DNA of 64,000 nucleotides, from NCBI RefSeq assembly GCF_024266705.1, contig NZ_CP100757.1, forward strand, positions 868,001-932,000. Direction: 5' to 3'. Origin of the DNA: Natrinema gelatinilyticum. GTDB lineage: Archaea; Halobacteriota; Halobacteria; Halobacteriales; Natrialbaceae. Positions 49,188 to 58,720 of this stretch are shown one piece after another. Every line of letters starts with the position of its first letter. Position 1 is the first letter of the stretch. A model generated the notes under the pieces. The model was not told the origin of the DNA and searched no databases. It worked only from the letters and a program-made list of their open reading frames with translations. The position numbers and the translations under genes are program-made.

Positions 49188-51202
49188 TGGCCCACACCCC
49201 TGGATGGCAAGCTTCTGTCACGCGCCATCACTTTCTCCATGATGAAGACGGCTGCGAACACGATGACACCGGCGAGTTTGACGAATCGGCCCGGATAGAT
49301 CATCACGACCATCCCGATCGCAGAGAGAACGATTCGAAGCACGATACGACGACCTAGCCGCATATTGAACGGGTAGTTCAGCCCGTAAATCATCGCAATC
49401 GCACCCAGGAGTACCAGCGTGCCGGCGATTACGGTCGGTAGGCCGAGCGACATGGATACGAGCCCCGGATTGTAGACGAACGCGACTGGCAGGATGAAAA
49501 GCGGTGCAGCGATCTTGATTGCAGCGCCACAGACCCGCCAGAAGTTCGCCTTGGCGATTCCGGCTGTCACGACCGCAGCCGTTGCAACCGGCGGCGTGAT
49601 ACCGGCCAGAATAGCGGCGTAGAATACGGTGTAGTGGGCCGTTATCTCGGGAATGGCGAAGTCCGAGATGAGTGTCGGCGCGATGAGGATCGCGACGATG
49701 ACGTACGCTGCGACGGTCGGCATGCCGACGCCCATGAGGATGCTTACGAGCATTGCGAGGAGCACGGCTGTTAGCAGGACGCCACCCGAAAGGTCCATCA
49801 GCAGCAGGGCGATCTTGTTCGGTACGCCGGTCACGCTGAAGATGTCGACGACACCGTTGACCGCCGCCAGGATGATCGCGATCGGTGCGAGGATTATCGC
49901 ACCGCGGCGGAACCCGTGGATCGTGTTCCAAACCTGCGTGATAAATTCCGAACTGGGAGTAGTCTCTGAGTCGTTCAGAGCCTGGATCGTAGGCAATAAG
50001 ACGCCGGTGAGTATCATCGATATGATCGTCCACAGCGCGGACGTCATCACCGTATACTGGGCGACGCCCAGCAGATAGACCAGGACGAGAAACGGTACGC
50101 CGAAACGGATCCCTTCGACGATCTTCTGTTTGCTCGTCAGTTCGTCGTCGAAGAATTCGTCGAACTCCATCTCCTGGCTGCTCGCGTCGCTGATCGCGAC
50201 GTAATGGACGGCGATGCCGATCGAAGCGACGAGAATCGCCGCCGGAACGATGCCCGCAATGACGATGTTGAGATAGGAGACGCCCAGGTACGACGCCATG
50301 ACGAACGCCGACGCGCCCATAACAGGCGGCAACACCTGTCCGGACGTCGACGCGACTGCTTCGATGGCGGCCGCTCGATGGGGCGCCATTCCGCTGTCTT
50401 TCATCGTCGGGATCGTAAACGAGCCCGTCATGGCGGCGTTCGCGGTGTAGGAGCCATTGATCGACCCGATGACGGTCGACGAGAGTACCGCCGTCTGGGC
50501 CACACCGGACCTGATGTAGTTCGCCGATTCGATCGCGACGCGGAGGATCAGATCGAACGCGCCGTAGGCGAACAGCAGACCGGCGTACAGGAGGAACGGT
50601 GCGATCCACGCGGCAGTCAGCTGCGTGAGGCTCCCGTAGAAGCCGTACAGGTCGGTGACCAGCGTCTGCAGGAGCGTTAACTCCGTCATCCCGCCGTGGT
50701 TCAGGATTCCTGGGGCCATGTTGCCGTACATCCCATAGAGGATGACACCGCCGACGAGACCGAGAAACAGATTCCCGAACTCACGCCACGTGAGATACAG
50801 TATCGAGAGGATGATGAGCCGCGCCAGCATGTACTCGTGCTCGAGCGCGTATCCCTGCTGGAAGACGTAGACGCGTTCGAAGTTCAAGACGAAATATACC
50901 GACGCCGTTATCAGCACGATCGAGGCCGGTAACAGGACGGCGGCGTCGAGTCGGTCGCCTTCCTCGAGCGCCTGTCGTGACTGATCGAGAGCGTACACGG
51001 TGAGAATCGCACCGATGAAGATCACGCCGTACTTGACTCGAGACATCCCCTGGGTATGCGCCCAGTAGAGGACGATCGCCCAGAACACGAGCGAACTGAG
51101 TACGACACTGATGTCGAGTACGCGGGGGACCAACTTATCCTTGGACCGTGTTTCTGAATCCATTGTATGCTGTAATGTGTAATATTCGGAATTCTCACCC
51201 AC
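49184..51202 (-). CDS. TAXI-type TRAP transporter, fused 4TM/12TM permease
   Basis: 672 residues, nearly all membrane spans. The N-terminal small-subunit-like part (1-170) is followed by a DctM-like part: GMYGNMAPGILNHGGMTELT, TVIGSINGSYTANAAMTGSF (the conserved re-entrant motif), ATSGQVLPPVMGASAFVMAS-like (seen as STSGQVLPPVMGASAFVMAS) and GVGMPTVAAYVIVAILIAPT. Fused permeases of this kind work with TAXI binding proteins to import organic acids with sodium. The binding protein gene is 22 bases upstream. Substrate is probably a sugar acid, given the dehydratases upstream. Confidence 0.92.
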   Translation of the reverse strand: MGENSEYYTLQHTMDSETRSKDKLVPRVLDISVVLSSLVFWAIVLYWAHTQGMSRVKYGVIFIGAILTVYALDQSRQALEEGDRLDAAVLLPASIVLITASVYFVLNFERVYVFQQGYALEHEYMLARLIILSILYLTWREFGNLFLGLVGGVILYGMYGNMAPGILNHGGMTELTLLQTLVTDLYGFYGSLTQLTAAWIAPFLLYAGLLFAYGAFDLILRVAIESANYIRSGVAQTAVLSSTVIGSINGSYTANAAMTGSFTIPTMKDSGMAPHRAAAIEAVASTSGQVLPPVMGASAFVMASYLGVSYLNIVIAGIVPAAILVASIGIAVHYVAISDASSQEMEFDEFFDDELTSKQKIVEGIRFGVPFLVLVYLLGVAQYTVMTSALWTIISMILTGVLLPTIQALNDSETTPSSEFITQVWNTIHGFRRGAIILAPIAIILAAVNGVVDIFSVTGVPNKIALLLMDLSGGVLLTAVLLAMLVSILMGVGMPTVAAYVIVAILIAPTLISDFAIPEITAHYTVFYAAILAGITPPVATAAVVTAGIAKANFWRVCGAAIKIAAPLFILPVAFVYNPGLVSMSLGLPTVIAGTLVLLGAIAMIYGLNYPFNMRLGRRIVLRIVLSAIGMVVMIYPGRFVKLAGVIVFAAVFIMEKVMARDRSLPSRGVGQ

Positions 51203-51223
51203 TATTTGACTTGAGCAGGTGAA

Positions 51224-52270
51224 TTATTCGGGAGAGGGTAGACTGCCGTCCCAGACATCTTTCTCCTTGTAGTACTCGACCGCGCCGGGATGGAAGGGGA
51301 ACTCGTCACCTTCGAGGGCCGCTCCGAGCATGTCTTCCGTCGACTCGAAGTCATTGAACTGGTCTTCAGCCTCGTTGACGGCGTCGTTGTGTTCGTCGAC
51401 GACGCGACACAGTTCGTAGACTGCCTCGTTGCTGGCGTCCGGGTGGAAGACATAGTTGACCTGTAAATCCCAGGTAAATACTTCGTCAGTTCCGATGTCC
51501 TGTTCGAGACTCCACTCATCGTAGGCCGTTCGCGAGGTGCCAGCACCGCCGTATGACTCGGCAGATTCCACCAGCGCGTCGGTTTCCTCGACGTAGTGAA
51601 CGTTGGTGCGGGCGTCGTACTCGGTCACGAAGCCAGTGTAACTGACGCCCGGGGTACCGTATGCGATCGCGGCATCGATACGTCCCTCTTCCATGGCGCC
51701 TGGGGCGTCAGCGACGCCCATGTCCATGATGTTCATCTCCTCGTATACGTCCGCCGTCGGATCCTGACTCCAGACGTCGAGCGTCGTCGCCCGCGTCGAG
51801 TATCCCGGTTCGGCCGGGTAAACGTTTGCACCCGCAAGGTCGTCGAACGTTTCGATACCCGTTCCGTCGCGGGCGACGATGTAAATACTGTACGGGAACG
51901 CGTAGAATCCCTGGTAGGGGATCATATCGACTCCCCGATCAGCGAAACTTCCCCGGTCATCAGCCGCCTTCGTCATCGAGTTGTTGTCGACGATTCCCGC
52001 GTTGAATTGATCCTGATTGAGTCGGTAGACCGTTCCGATGTATCCCGGACTCTCGACCGTCGCGTAGTCGAGTTCATCGCTGTTCTGACTCACTGCCCGT
52101 TCGACGGCGAGGCCGACGTCTTGCGTGCCACCTGCGGACGTGCCGACACGAAGTTGCATGCCACCGCCATCACCGCCGTTACCACCGCCCATGCAACCGG
52201 CCAGACCAATTGCGCTTGCTGCTATCCCCCCCTGAAGAAACTGTCGTCGATTCACAGTGTCATCTGCCAT
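51224..52270 (-). CDS. TAXI-family TRAP transporter substrate-binding lipoprotein
   Basis: 348 residues from ATG at 52270. A Tat signal (NRRQFLQGGIAASAIGLAGC) ends in a lipobox. The mature domain begins MQLRVGTSAGGTQDVGLAVE and continues with TAXI blocks (FNAGIVDNNSMTKAADDRGS, PYSIYIVARDGTGIETFDDL, GANVYPAEPGYSTRATTL). It captures a carboxylate outside the cell and hands it to the fused permease. Upstream 52270-52320 holds a TTATTAAAC TATA-like box (minus strand), so it has its own promoter. Confidence 0.92.
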   Translation of the reverse strand: MADDTVNRRQFLQGGIAASAIGLAGCMGGGNGGDGGGMQLRVGTSAGGTQDVGLAVERAVSQNSDELDYATVESPGYIGTVYRLNQDQFNAGIVDNNSMTKAADDRGSFADRGVDMIPYQGFYAFPYSIYIVARDGTGIETFDDLAGANVYPAEPGYSTRATTLDVWSQDPTADVYEEMNIMDMGVADAPGAMEEGRIDAAIAYGTPGVSYTGFVTEYDARTNVHYVEETDALVESAESYGGAGTSRTAYDEWSLEQDIGTDEVFTWDLQVNYVFHPDASNEAVYELCRVVDEHNDAVNEAEDQFNDFESTEDMLGAALEGDEFPFHPGAVEYYKEKDVWDGSLPSPE

Positions 52271-52587
52271 GTCCACTCGTGGAATCTCATGTCGTGTTTA
52301 ATAATGTTTTTATTTGTTTCAAAACATAAATTTGCGAAACATTCTCGTCAGATATTTGTACATACTGAATTTGGGGCCCCTTCCCGGATACGATGTCAAG
52401 TTTCGCTGATCGAGAGTAGTGATAAATTCCGAAAAAAGAAGTTTTATCGGTGAAGCCCGTCTCGTACGACTGCATCAGCCGTCGAGTAGCAGTTGTCCGT
52501 TCAGTAGCGCCCGGCCAACTATCGATACAGCCCAGCGGCTCGACCACCGCCTCGAGCGATCAGCGCTGGGGCTCGGTCGTCCGACGG
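52271..52587. other. Intergenic region between TRAP operon and dehydratase gene
   Basis: AT-rich near 52290-52440 with the TATA-like box for the binding protein; no gene is recognised. Confidence 0.45.
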
Positions 52588-53808
52588 CTACTCGAAGCCG
52601 CTCGTTCCCTCGAGTCGGTGCTTCTCGGCGACCGTCTCGTCCAGTTCGACCCCGAGACCGGGTGCTTCCGGCACCTCGATGTAGCCGTCTTCGATGAGTG
52701 GTTCGTCGCGGGTGAGCAGTTCGTCCCACCAGTCGACCTCGAGAGCATGGTACTCGAGGACGTCGAAGTTCGGAATGGCGGCACCGAGATGTACGCAAGC
52801 CATCGTCCCGATCGGACTGCAGACGTTGTGGGGCGAGATCGGCATGTAGTTCTCTTCGGCACGATCTGCGATCCGCATCGTCTCACCGAGGCCGCCGACG
52901 GTGGTCGGATCCGGCGTCACGATGTCGACACCGTGCTCGTAGATCAGGTCGGACAGTTCGTGGACCCGGAAGCGGTTTTCGCCGGTCGCGATCGGGGTCT
53001 TTGTCGCCTTCGTGACTTCGATTTGTGCGTCCATGTTCTCCGGCGGAACAAGATCCTCGAGCCACATGAGGTCGTACTCCTCGAGTTTGTAGGCAAGGCG
53101 TTTGGCGCTCTCGACCGAGTAGTCCCAGTGACAGTCGAATGCGAGGTCGACGTCGTAGCCAATCTCCTCGCGGACCGCCTCGACGATCTCGCGTTTGTAC
53201 TCGACAGCCCCGTTGCTCAGTCGGCCGTTGAACGGGTCTGGATCGTTGTCCATCTCGAGGTCGAGATCGAACTTGAGCGCGGTAAACCCCATGTCGACGA
53301 CACGCTGCGCTTCGTTCGCGTAGGCGTCCGGAGAGTACGCGTCGGCGTCGGCGTACTCGGTGTAGCCGTCCTCGACGGCGTAGGCTTCGCCCGCGTGACA
53401 GTCACAGTAGATGCGGACCTCGTCGCGGAACTTCCCACCGAGGAGCTGGTAGACTGGGACGTCGAGAATCTTTCCGGCGACGTCCCACAGCGCGATCTCG
53501 AGGCCCGAGGCGGCGGTGATGACCTTCCCGGTAGTTCCGCCATGGCCGGACATCTCCTGGATGATCCGCCTGTAGAGTCGCTGGACGTCGAGCGGGTTCT
53601 CGCCGATCAGGAATCGCTTCGTGTACTCGACGAGTTCGGGAACGCCGCCGCCGCGGTAGGATTCGCCGATCCCCGTGACGCCGGCGTCGGTTTTGATCTT
53701 GATCACGTTCCATTCGAAGTTCCCCTCGACGACGCACGTCTGGATGTCGGTTATCTCGACGTCGCGATCCGCGTTCCGGTTCGATATCTGGTTAGAGAAG
53801 TCTTTCAT
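52588..53808 (-). CDS. Enolase-superfamily acid-sugar dehydratase 1 (galactonate/gluconate-dehydratase-like)
   Basis: 406 residues from ATG at 53808 (MKDFSNQISNRNADRDVEIT). Capping domain to about residue 140. Barrel residues: ALKFDLDLEMDND, DLAFDCHWDYSVES (D-x-H), LMWLEDLVPPENMD (Glu), IATGENRFRVHEL (Glu) and YMPISPHNVCSPIGTMACVH (His). This D-x-H plus SPHNVCSP pattern occurs in D-galactonate, D-mannonate and gluconate dehydratases. It would give a 2-keto-3-deoxy acid. It lies 23 bases after the second dehydratase on the same strand, upstream of the TRAP genes. Confidence 0.88.
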   Translation of the reverse strand: MKDFSNQISNRNADRDVEITDIQTCVVEGNFEWNVIKIKTDAGVTGIGESYRGGGVPELVEYTKRFLIGENPLDVQRLYRRIIQEMSGHGGTTGKVITAASGLEIALWDVAGKILDVPVYQLLGGKFRDEVRIYCDCHAGEAYAVEDGYTEYADADAYSPDAYANEAQRVVDMGFTALKFDLDLEMDNDPDPFNGRLSNGAVEYKREIVEAVREEIGYDVDLAFDCHWDYSVESAKRLAYKLEEYDLMWLEDLVPPENMDAQIEVTKATKTPIATGENRFRVHELSDLIYEHGVDIVTPDPTTVGGLGETMRIADRAEENYMPISPHNVCSPIGTMACVHLGAAIPNFDVLEYHALEVDWWDELLTRDEPLIEDGYIEVPEAPGLGVELDETVAEKHRLEGTSGFE

Positions 53809-53831
53809 GATAAATCTAGTTTTTAGCTCGA

Positions 53832-54953
53832 CTAGTACGATTGGTACGTCTGTTTGAAGCGCTCGAGTGCGTCGGCGTCCAGCCGGACGCCGTGACCCGG
53901 TTCGTCCGGGAGCGGAATCGACCCGGTATCGTCGGGCCGGAGTGGCGTTTCGACGATGTCGTCGAACACCTTCACGTCCATGTCGCGGTAGAAGTATTCC
54001 ACCCAGAGCCCGTTCTCGATCCCGCCGAGAAGCGACGCGTGAAGGTTCCAGTTGTAGTGTGGCGCGATCTGTACGTCGTTTGCTGCCGCGTAGTGGGCGA
54101 TCTTGAGCCACTCGGTGATTCCACCGCAGACGGTCGCGTCGGGTTGTAAAACGTCTGCCGCGCCGTCGTCGTATAACCGTTCGAAGGCGTAGCGTGGCCC
54201 CTCGAGCTCGCCGGTCGCGACGGGATACGGGATGGCGTCGTTGACAGCCGTCATCGCGCCGACGCTGTCGATCATCACGGGCTCTTCGATGAAGTACGGG
54301 TCGTACGGTTCGAACGCGCGACAGGCACGGATCGCTTCCGTCCCGCTCGACCAGGCCCCGTTCGCGTCGAGCAGCAACGTCCGATCGGAGCCGATCTCGT
54401 CGCGGACGGCGGCGACGCGGTCGGCTTCCTCGGAGATCGACCGTCGACCGACCTTCATCTTGAGGACGTCGTGGCCCTCGTCGAGGTACCGACGCATTTC
54501 GTCACGGAGTCCCTCGTGGCCCTTCTCGTCCCGGTAGTAGCCCCCACTCGCGTACGTGGGGACCGCGTCGGCGTACCCACCGAGAAGTTTGTACAGCGGC
54601 TGGTCGGCAGCTTTCGCCTTGATGTCCCAGAGGGCGATATCAATCGTCGAAATCGCACGGAGTACCACGCCAGCCCGGCCGATCTGAACCGTCCTATCGA
54701 ACATCTCGCGCCACAGTCGTTCCGTGTCTCGCGGGTCTTCGCCGACGACGATCGGTTCGAGCAGCGACTCTACCGCATCGGCGATGAGGCCTGCCCCCTC
54801 GTACCCGAGCGAGTACCCGACGCCCTCGTGTCCGCTCTCGGTCCGGACGTACGTGATCGCGTGATCTCGATACGTAAGCGTCCGATTCGAGAAGGATACC
54901 GGTTCCTCCAGCGGTATTGCCACTGGGAATGACTCGACGTGGTCGATCTCCAT
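53832..54953 (-). CDS. Enolase-superfamily dehydratase/racemase 2 (mandelate racemase subgroup)
   Basis: 373 residues from ATG at 54953 (MEIDHVESFPVAIPLEEPVS). Barrel residues: DVLKMKVGRRSISEE (K-x-K), LLLDANGAWSSGTEA (Asp), YFIEEPVMIDSVGA (Glu), PVATGELEGPRYAFE (Glu) and NDVQIAPHYNWNLHASLLGG (His). The K-x-K with a C-terminal His is the mandelate racemase arrangement shared by many acid-sugar dehydratases. The neighbour dehydratase has a different active-site pattern, so the two probably act on different aldonates or epimers. Confidence 0.87.
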   Translation of the reverse strand: MEIDHVESFPVAIPLEEPVSFSNRTLTYRDHAITYVRTESGHEGVGYSLGYEGAGLIADAVESLLEPIVVGEDPRDTERLWREMFDRTVQIGRAGVVLRAISTIDIALWDIKAKAADQPLYKLLGGYADAVPTYASGGYYRDEKGHEGLRDEMRRYLDEGHDVLKMKVGRRSISEEADRVAAVRDEIGSDRTLLLDANGAWSSGTEAIRACRAFEPYDPYFIEEPVMIDSVGAMTAVNDAIPYPVATGELEGPRYAFERLYDDGAADVLQPDATVCGGITEWLKIAHYAAANDVQIAPHYNWNLHASLLGGIENGLWVEYFYRDMDVKVFDDIVETPLRPDDTGSIPLPDEPGHGVRLDADALERFKQTYQSY

Positions 54954-55015
54954 TACCCAGAGAACGACAAGGGAGGGAAAAAGCCACTCATGTACCGGCA
55001 ATTTTCACCAGGGAG

Positions 55016-55023
55016 AAATATAA
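55016..55023 (+). promoter_or_regulatory. TATA box of the LarA-like gene
   Basis: AAATATAA 23-30 nt before the ATG at 55046, in the divergent promoter region shared with the dehydratase genes. Confidence 0.55.
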
Positions 55024-55045
55024 GCTGGGCGTCTGAATACGAAGT

Positions 55046-56344
55046 ATGGAGTTTCCCGACCCGGACGAGATAGCGCATCTCATCGATCCGCAACCGTATC
55101 CCTCGTTCGCACGCGTCAGCTACGACCCGCCCACCGAGACGCTCTCTGATCTGCTGGCGACAGTCCGATCGGAGCTCGATCGGCTTCCGCTCGACGACCT
55201 CGAGCCCGACGCCACGGTCGCGGTCGGCGTCGGCAGCAGGGGAATTCACCGTATCGACGACGTCGTAGCCGAAACGATCACGTCCCTCGAGGAACGCGGG
55301 TTCGACCCCGTCGTCGTTCCGGCCATGGGAAGCCACGGCGGTGCAACCCCTGAAGGTCAACGCGAGATTCTCGCCGCCTTGGAGATAACCGAGGACCGCA
55401 TCGACGCGCCGATCGACGCTCGCATGGACGTCAAAAAGCTCGACGAAGTCGACGTCGACGGGACGACGACCCCGGTCTACTTCTCTGCCGCCGCGCTCGA
55501 GGCCGACGCAGTCATGGTGATTAATCGCGTCAAGCCGCACACGAACTTCACCGGCCGAATCGAGAGTGGGCTCTGCAAGATGCTCACCGTGGGCCTCGGT
55601 AAGCAACGCGGTGCCCAGGCGTTCCACTCGACGGCGATCGAGCAGGGGTACGTCCCGACGATCGAATCGCTCGTCGCGGCCCTCAGAGACGCCGCCCCAG
55701 TGATTGGCGGACTGGCGCTCGTGGAAAACTTCCACGAAGAGACCGGTTACCTCGAGGCGATCCCGGCCTCGTCGCTCGAGGAGCGCGAGCCCGACCTGTT
55801 GGAACGAGCACGGGACGAAATGGCGATGCTTCCGGCTGACGACATCGATCTGCTCGTCGTCGACGAACTCGGAAAGGAGATTTCCGGTGCTGGGATGGAT
55901 ACCAACGTGATCGGCAGGTACCGCGTTCTCAACGCGCCCGATCCGGAGAATCCCTCGATCAAGCTCATTTACGCTCGTGGACTCACGGCAGAGACCAGCG
56001 GCAACGGGAACGGGATCGGCCTGGCCGATATCACTCGTCGGGCTGCCGTCGAGCAACTCGACCTGCAGAAGACCTACGCGAACGCCCTGACGAGCGGCTC
56101 GCTCGCTAAAGCGAAGCTTCCGCCCGTGGTGCCGAACGACGAACTGGCGCTTCGGACCGCCCTGAACGCCCTCGGTGGTTACGATCCGGAGACGGCCAGA
56201 GTCGCCTGGATCGAGAACACAACCGATCTCGCCGAGTTCTACGTCTCGGAAGCACTACTCGAGGAGATCGAGGACGGCGTCACCGTTCGGAGCCGGGCGC
56301 AACTTACGTTCGACGACGGCACAGCTGAGTTCGAGCGAGTGTAG
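55046..56344 (+). CDS. LarA-like nickel-dependent racemase family protein
   Basis: 432 residues, full length for the LarA/DUF2088 family. Visible blocks are ATVAVGVGSRGIHRIDDVVA, VVVPAMGSHGGATPEGQREI, MVINRVKPHTNFTGRIESGL (His/Lys region that holds the nickel-pincer cofactor in LarA) and AGMDTNVIGRYRVLN. LarA interconverts D- and L-lactate; paralogues act on other 2-hydroxy acids and need pincer-cofactor enzymes not in this window. It sits divergently from the dehydratases and next to an IclR regulator, suggesting it handles the hydroxy acid of this pathway. Confidence 0.85.
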   Translation: MEFPDPDEIAHLIDPQPYPSFARVSYDPPTETLSDLLATVRSELDRLPLDDLEPDATVAVGVGSRGIHRIDDVVAETITSLEERGFDPVVVPAMGSHGGATPEGQREILAALEITEDRIDAPIDARMDVKKLDEVDVDGTTTPVYFSAAALEADAVMVINRVKPHTNFTGRIESGLCKMLTVGLGKQRGAQAFHSTAIEQGYVPTIESLVAALRDAAPVIGGLALVENFHEETGYLEAIPASSLEEREPDLLERARDEMAMLPADDIDLLVVDELGKEISGAGMDTNVIGRYRVLNAPDPENPSIKLIYARGLTAETSGNGNGIGLADITRRAAVEQLDLQKTYANALTSGSLAKAKLPPVVPNDELALRTALNALGGYDPETARVAWIENTTDLAEFYVSEALLEEIEDGVTVRSRAQLTFDDGTAEFERV

Positions 56345-56345
56345 C

Positions 56346-57149
56346 TTATTCGACGACGTGGTCGTTCGAACTATCCGGTGACGAGTAGGTGATGTTCAGT
56401 TCGAGTTCGTTCACGGCCGCGAGCAGGCGAGCCGGAAGTTCGTCTTCGAGCCGTTCGCCGGTCAGTCGGTTGGACGGCCCCGCGACGGCGAGAGCTCCAA
56501 GGACCGAATCGTCGCGTTTGACGGGGACGGCGACTCCGTTGATGCCGTCGACGTGTTCCTCTCGGTTGAAGGCGACGCCGCGCTCGCGGACTCGCTCGAG
56601 ATCCTCGTACAGTTTCTCACGGTCGGTGATCGTGTTCTCGGTGAGCGACGGCAGCTCCCACCGGTCGAAGATCTCGTCGACGCGCTCTCGCGGATAGTGC
56701 GCGAGGATCGACTTGCCCGCCGACGACGAGTGGAGGCGGATCTGCCGACCGACGCCGAATCCGGCGCGCACCGCCTTGCTGCCAGTCGCCATGTGGAGAT
56801 AGATGCCGAGTCCGTGATCTTCGACGACGAACTGGCACCGCTCCTGGGTCTCCTCAGAGAGGGTCTGGACGTACTGCTTCGCCATTTGGTATGCCGGTTC
56901 CCTCGTTCGCGCCTCTCGACCCAATCGTACGAATCGGAGCCCGAGCTGGTACTGTGCTCCCACCCGCGATACGTATCGGAGATCACAGAGCGTGTTGAGG
57001 TGGCGGTGTGCGGTGCTCTCGGCGAGATCGAGTTCGTCGGCGATCTCGGAGAGCCGAGCAGGACCATTCTCCTGGAGTTTGTGGACGATTTCGAAGGTCG
57101 TCTTCGTGCTCCCGATCCGATTTCCGCCCCCAATATCGCGTGCTGTCAT
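56346..57149 (-). CDS. IclR-family transcriptional regulator
   Basis: 267 residues. Winged helix: IGSTKTTFEIVHKLQENGPA and AESTAHRHLNTLCDLRYVSR. Effector domain: SSSAGKSILAHYPRERVDEI, REEHVDGINGVAVPVKRDDS and GALAVAGPSNRLTGERLEDE. It converges on the LarA-like gene (2-base gap) and lies between the dehydratases and the SDR-cupin-FAH operon. It is the likely local regulator of the sugar-acid island. Confidence 0.92.
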   Translation of the reverse strand: MTARDIGGGNRIGSTKTTFEIVHKLQENGPARLSEIADELDLAESTAHRHLNTLCDLRYVSRVGAQYQLGLRFVRLGREARTREPAYQMAKQYVQTLSEETQERCQFVVEDHGLGIYLHMATGSKAVRAGFGVGRQIRLHSSSAGKSILAHYPRERVDEIFDRWELPSLTENTITDREKLYEDLERVRERGVAFNREEHVDGINGVAVPVKRDDSVLGALAVAGPSNRLTGERLEDELPARLLAAVNELELNITYSSPDSSNDHVVE

Positions 57150-57590
57150 AGAGAGACAAAATCACCCATAGGTTAAAAATTACGCCATATGGAATTTGAC
57201 TTCTCGGAGCATCTATCTCTTGTTGAATAGACTAAAACAGTTAGAAATGTCTGCTATACCAGCGCTCGACGAACGAGTTCGATTCCGCGCCTCGAAAGGA
57301 ATGGAGGGAAATACTGATCTAGAGAGTGAGTGGATTACGAATCTATGATTGTAATAACACATATTGGGATGTGTGTACTATAATCATATCTCTGGTGAGA
57401 TACCGTCCAAATCGGGCGTTTGTAACTCTCAGACAGTCCAAATCCCGTTTCTCCCGACCCAGTCCCTGCTGTTTCCGCGATACGGAACCAGGATCGGCAG
57501 CTGTGGACGTAATGGCGTGGAAAGGGAGGAGAGGCTTGCCTTACCGCAACGCGAAGTTTTTTTCCCTTCTCGTCGAGGATTACGGACGAA
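57150..57590. other. Intergenic region
   Basis: Contains a TATA-like TTTTTAACCTAT (minus) near 57165-57178 for the IclR gene and TTTTTTTCCC at about 57557 before the SDR gene. No gene recognised. Confidence 0.4.
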
Positions 57591-58376
57591 ATGGACTTAC
57601 AGCTTACCGGTAACGCAGCGCTGGTTACGGCATCCTCCAGCGGTCTCGGGAAAGCATCGGCGAAGGCGCTCGCCCGCGAAGGTGCGAACGTCGTCATCAA
57701 CGGCCGCAACGAGGACCGACTCGAGGCGGCGAAAGCGGATATCGAAGATGTCGCCGAAGGCACCGTCGTCGCTCAGTCAGGCGATCTCACCGACGAGGAC
57801 GACATCGAGAGCCTGGTCGAGACGACCGTCGACGAGTTTGGCGGGATCGACCATCTGGTGATGAGTGCGGGCGGACCGCCATCGGGGCCGTTCCTCGAGA
57901 CGGACGACGAGGACTGGTACCAGGCGTACGACCTGCTCGTGATGAGCGTCGTGCGACTCGCACGCGAAGCCGAGCCATACCTTCGCGAGGACGAGGGGAC
58001 GATCGTGAACATCACGTCGCGAAGCGTCAAGGAAGCCATCGACAGCCTCGTGTTGTCGAACTCGGTTCGCATGAGCGTCATCGGACTCGAGAAGACGCTC
58101 TCGAAGGAGTTTGCCCCCGAGGTACGGGCGAACGCCGTCCTCCCTGGCCCCCACGAGACAGAACGTATCAAAAACCTCGTCGAGCAAGCTATCGACCGCG
58201 GCGACTACGACTCGTACGAAGAGGGTCTCGACGACTGGGCGAACAACCCCCTCGATCGGATCGGCGACCCGATGGAGCTCGGGAACACCGTTGCCTTCCT
58301 CTCGTCGCCAGTCTCGGGATACATCAACGGCGAGAGTATCCTGATCGACGGCGGCTCCACAGGGGCGAACCTATGA
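57591..58376 (+). CDS. Short-chain dehydrogenase/reductase with altered YxxxK motif
   Basis: 261 residues. Cofactor loop TASSSGLGKASAKALARE, then GDLTDEDD and MSAGGPPSG (the NAG-like motif is MSAGG). The catalytic Ser is S143 in TIVNITSRSVK. At the place of the usual Tyr-x-x-x-Lys the protein has SNSVR: S156 replaces Tyr and R160 replaces Lys. End block YINGESILIDGGSTGANL is normal. In sugar-acid pathways an SDR oxidises the 2-keto-3-deoxy acid at C4. It overlaps the cupin gene by 4 bases. Confidence 0.88.
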   Translation: MDLQLTGNAALVTASSSGLGKASAKALAREGANVVINGRNEDRLEAAKADIEDVAEGTVVAQSGDLTDEDDIESLVETTVDEFGGIDHLVMSAGGPPSGPFLETDDEDWYQAYDLLVMSVVRLAREAEPYLREDEGTIVNITSRSVKEAIDSLVLSNSVRMSVIGLEKTLSKEFAPEVRANAVLPGPHETERIKNLVEQAIDRGDYDSYEEGLDDWANNPLDRIGDPMELGNTVAFLSSPVSGYINGESILIDGGSTGANL

Positions 58377-58720
58377 AGCCAGTCGACTTCGACGGCGCGG
58401 AGACGTACGAACCGGACGAGGGCTGGCGGCGCGTCTCGCTTGCTGGCAGCGACCAGTTCTCCTTCGAGTGGTTCGAGAAACCACCGGGTCACAGTTCCCC
58501 GATGCACGATCACGAGAACGAGCAGGTCTGTCTCTGCCTCAGGGGCGAACTCACAGTCGCGACTGAGGACGACGAAGTGGTGCTGAGCCAGTACGACTCC
58601 GTCTTGCTCGAGTCTGCAGAGCCCCACCGCGTCGAGAACACGGGCGACGAACTGGCAGTCGGTCTGGACGTCTTCGCACCCGGTCGATCGTTCGACTTCT
58701 GGACCGAGCGAGACGAATGA
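58373..58720 (+). CDS. Single-domain cupin
   Basis: 115 residues. Cupin motif 1 is PPGHSSPMHDHENEQVCLCL (H-x-H and Glu) and motif 2 is LESAEPHRVENTGDELAV (His). It is a small metal-binding beta-barrel often used for isomerase or lyase steps, or as sensors, in sugar-acid operons. Both neighbours overlap it by 4 bases (ATGA), so the three genes are translationally coupled. Its reaction is not visible. Confidence 0.85.
   Translation: MKPVDFDGAETYEPDEGWRRVSLAGSDQFSFEWFEKPPGHSSPMHDHENEQVCLCLRGELTVATEDDEVVLSQYDSVLLESAEPHRVENTGDELAVGLDVFAPGRSFDFWTERDE

Noticed and set aside
52450..53826. A 458-codon plus-strand frame opposite the first dehydratase
   Set aside because: It mirrors a gene with complete enolase-superfamily residues; no promoter or family match on the plus strand.
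54953..56056. A 367-codon minus-strand frame opposite the LarA-like gene
   Set aside because: Antisense shadow of a gene with conserved LarA blocks and its own TATA box.
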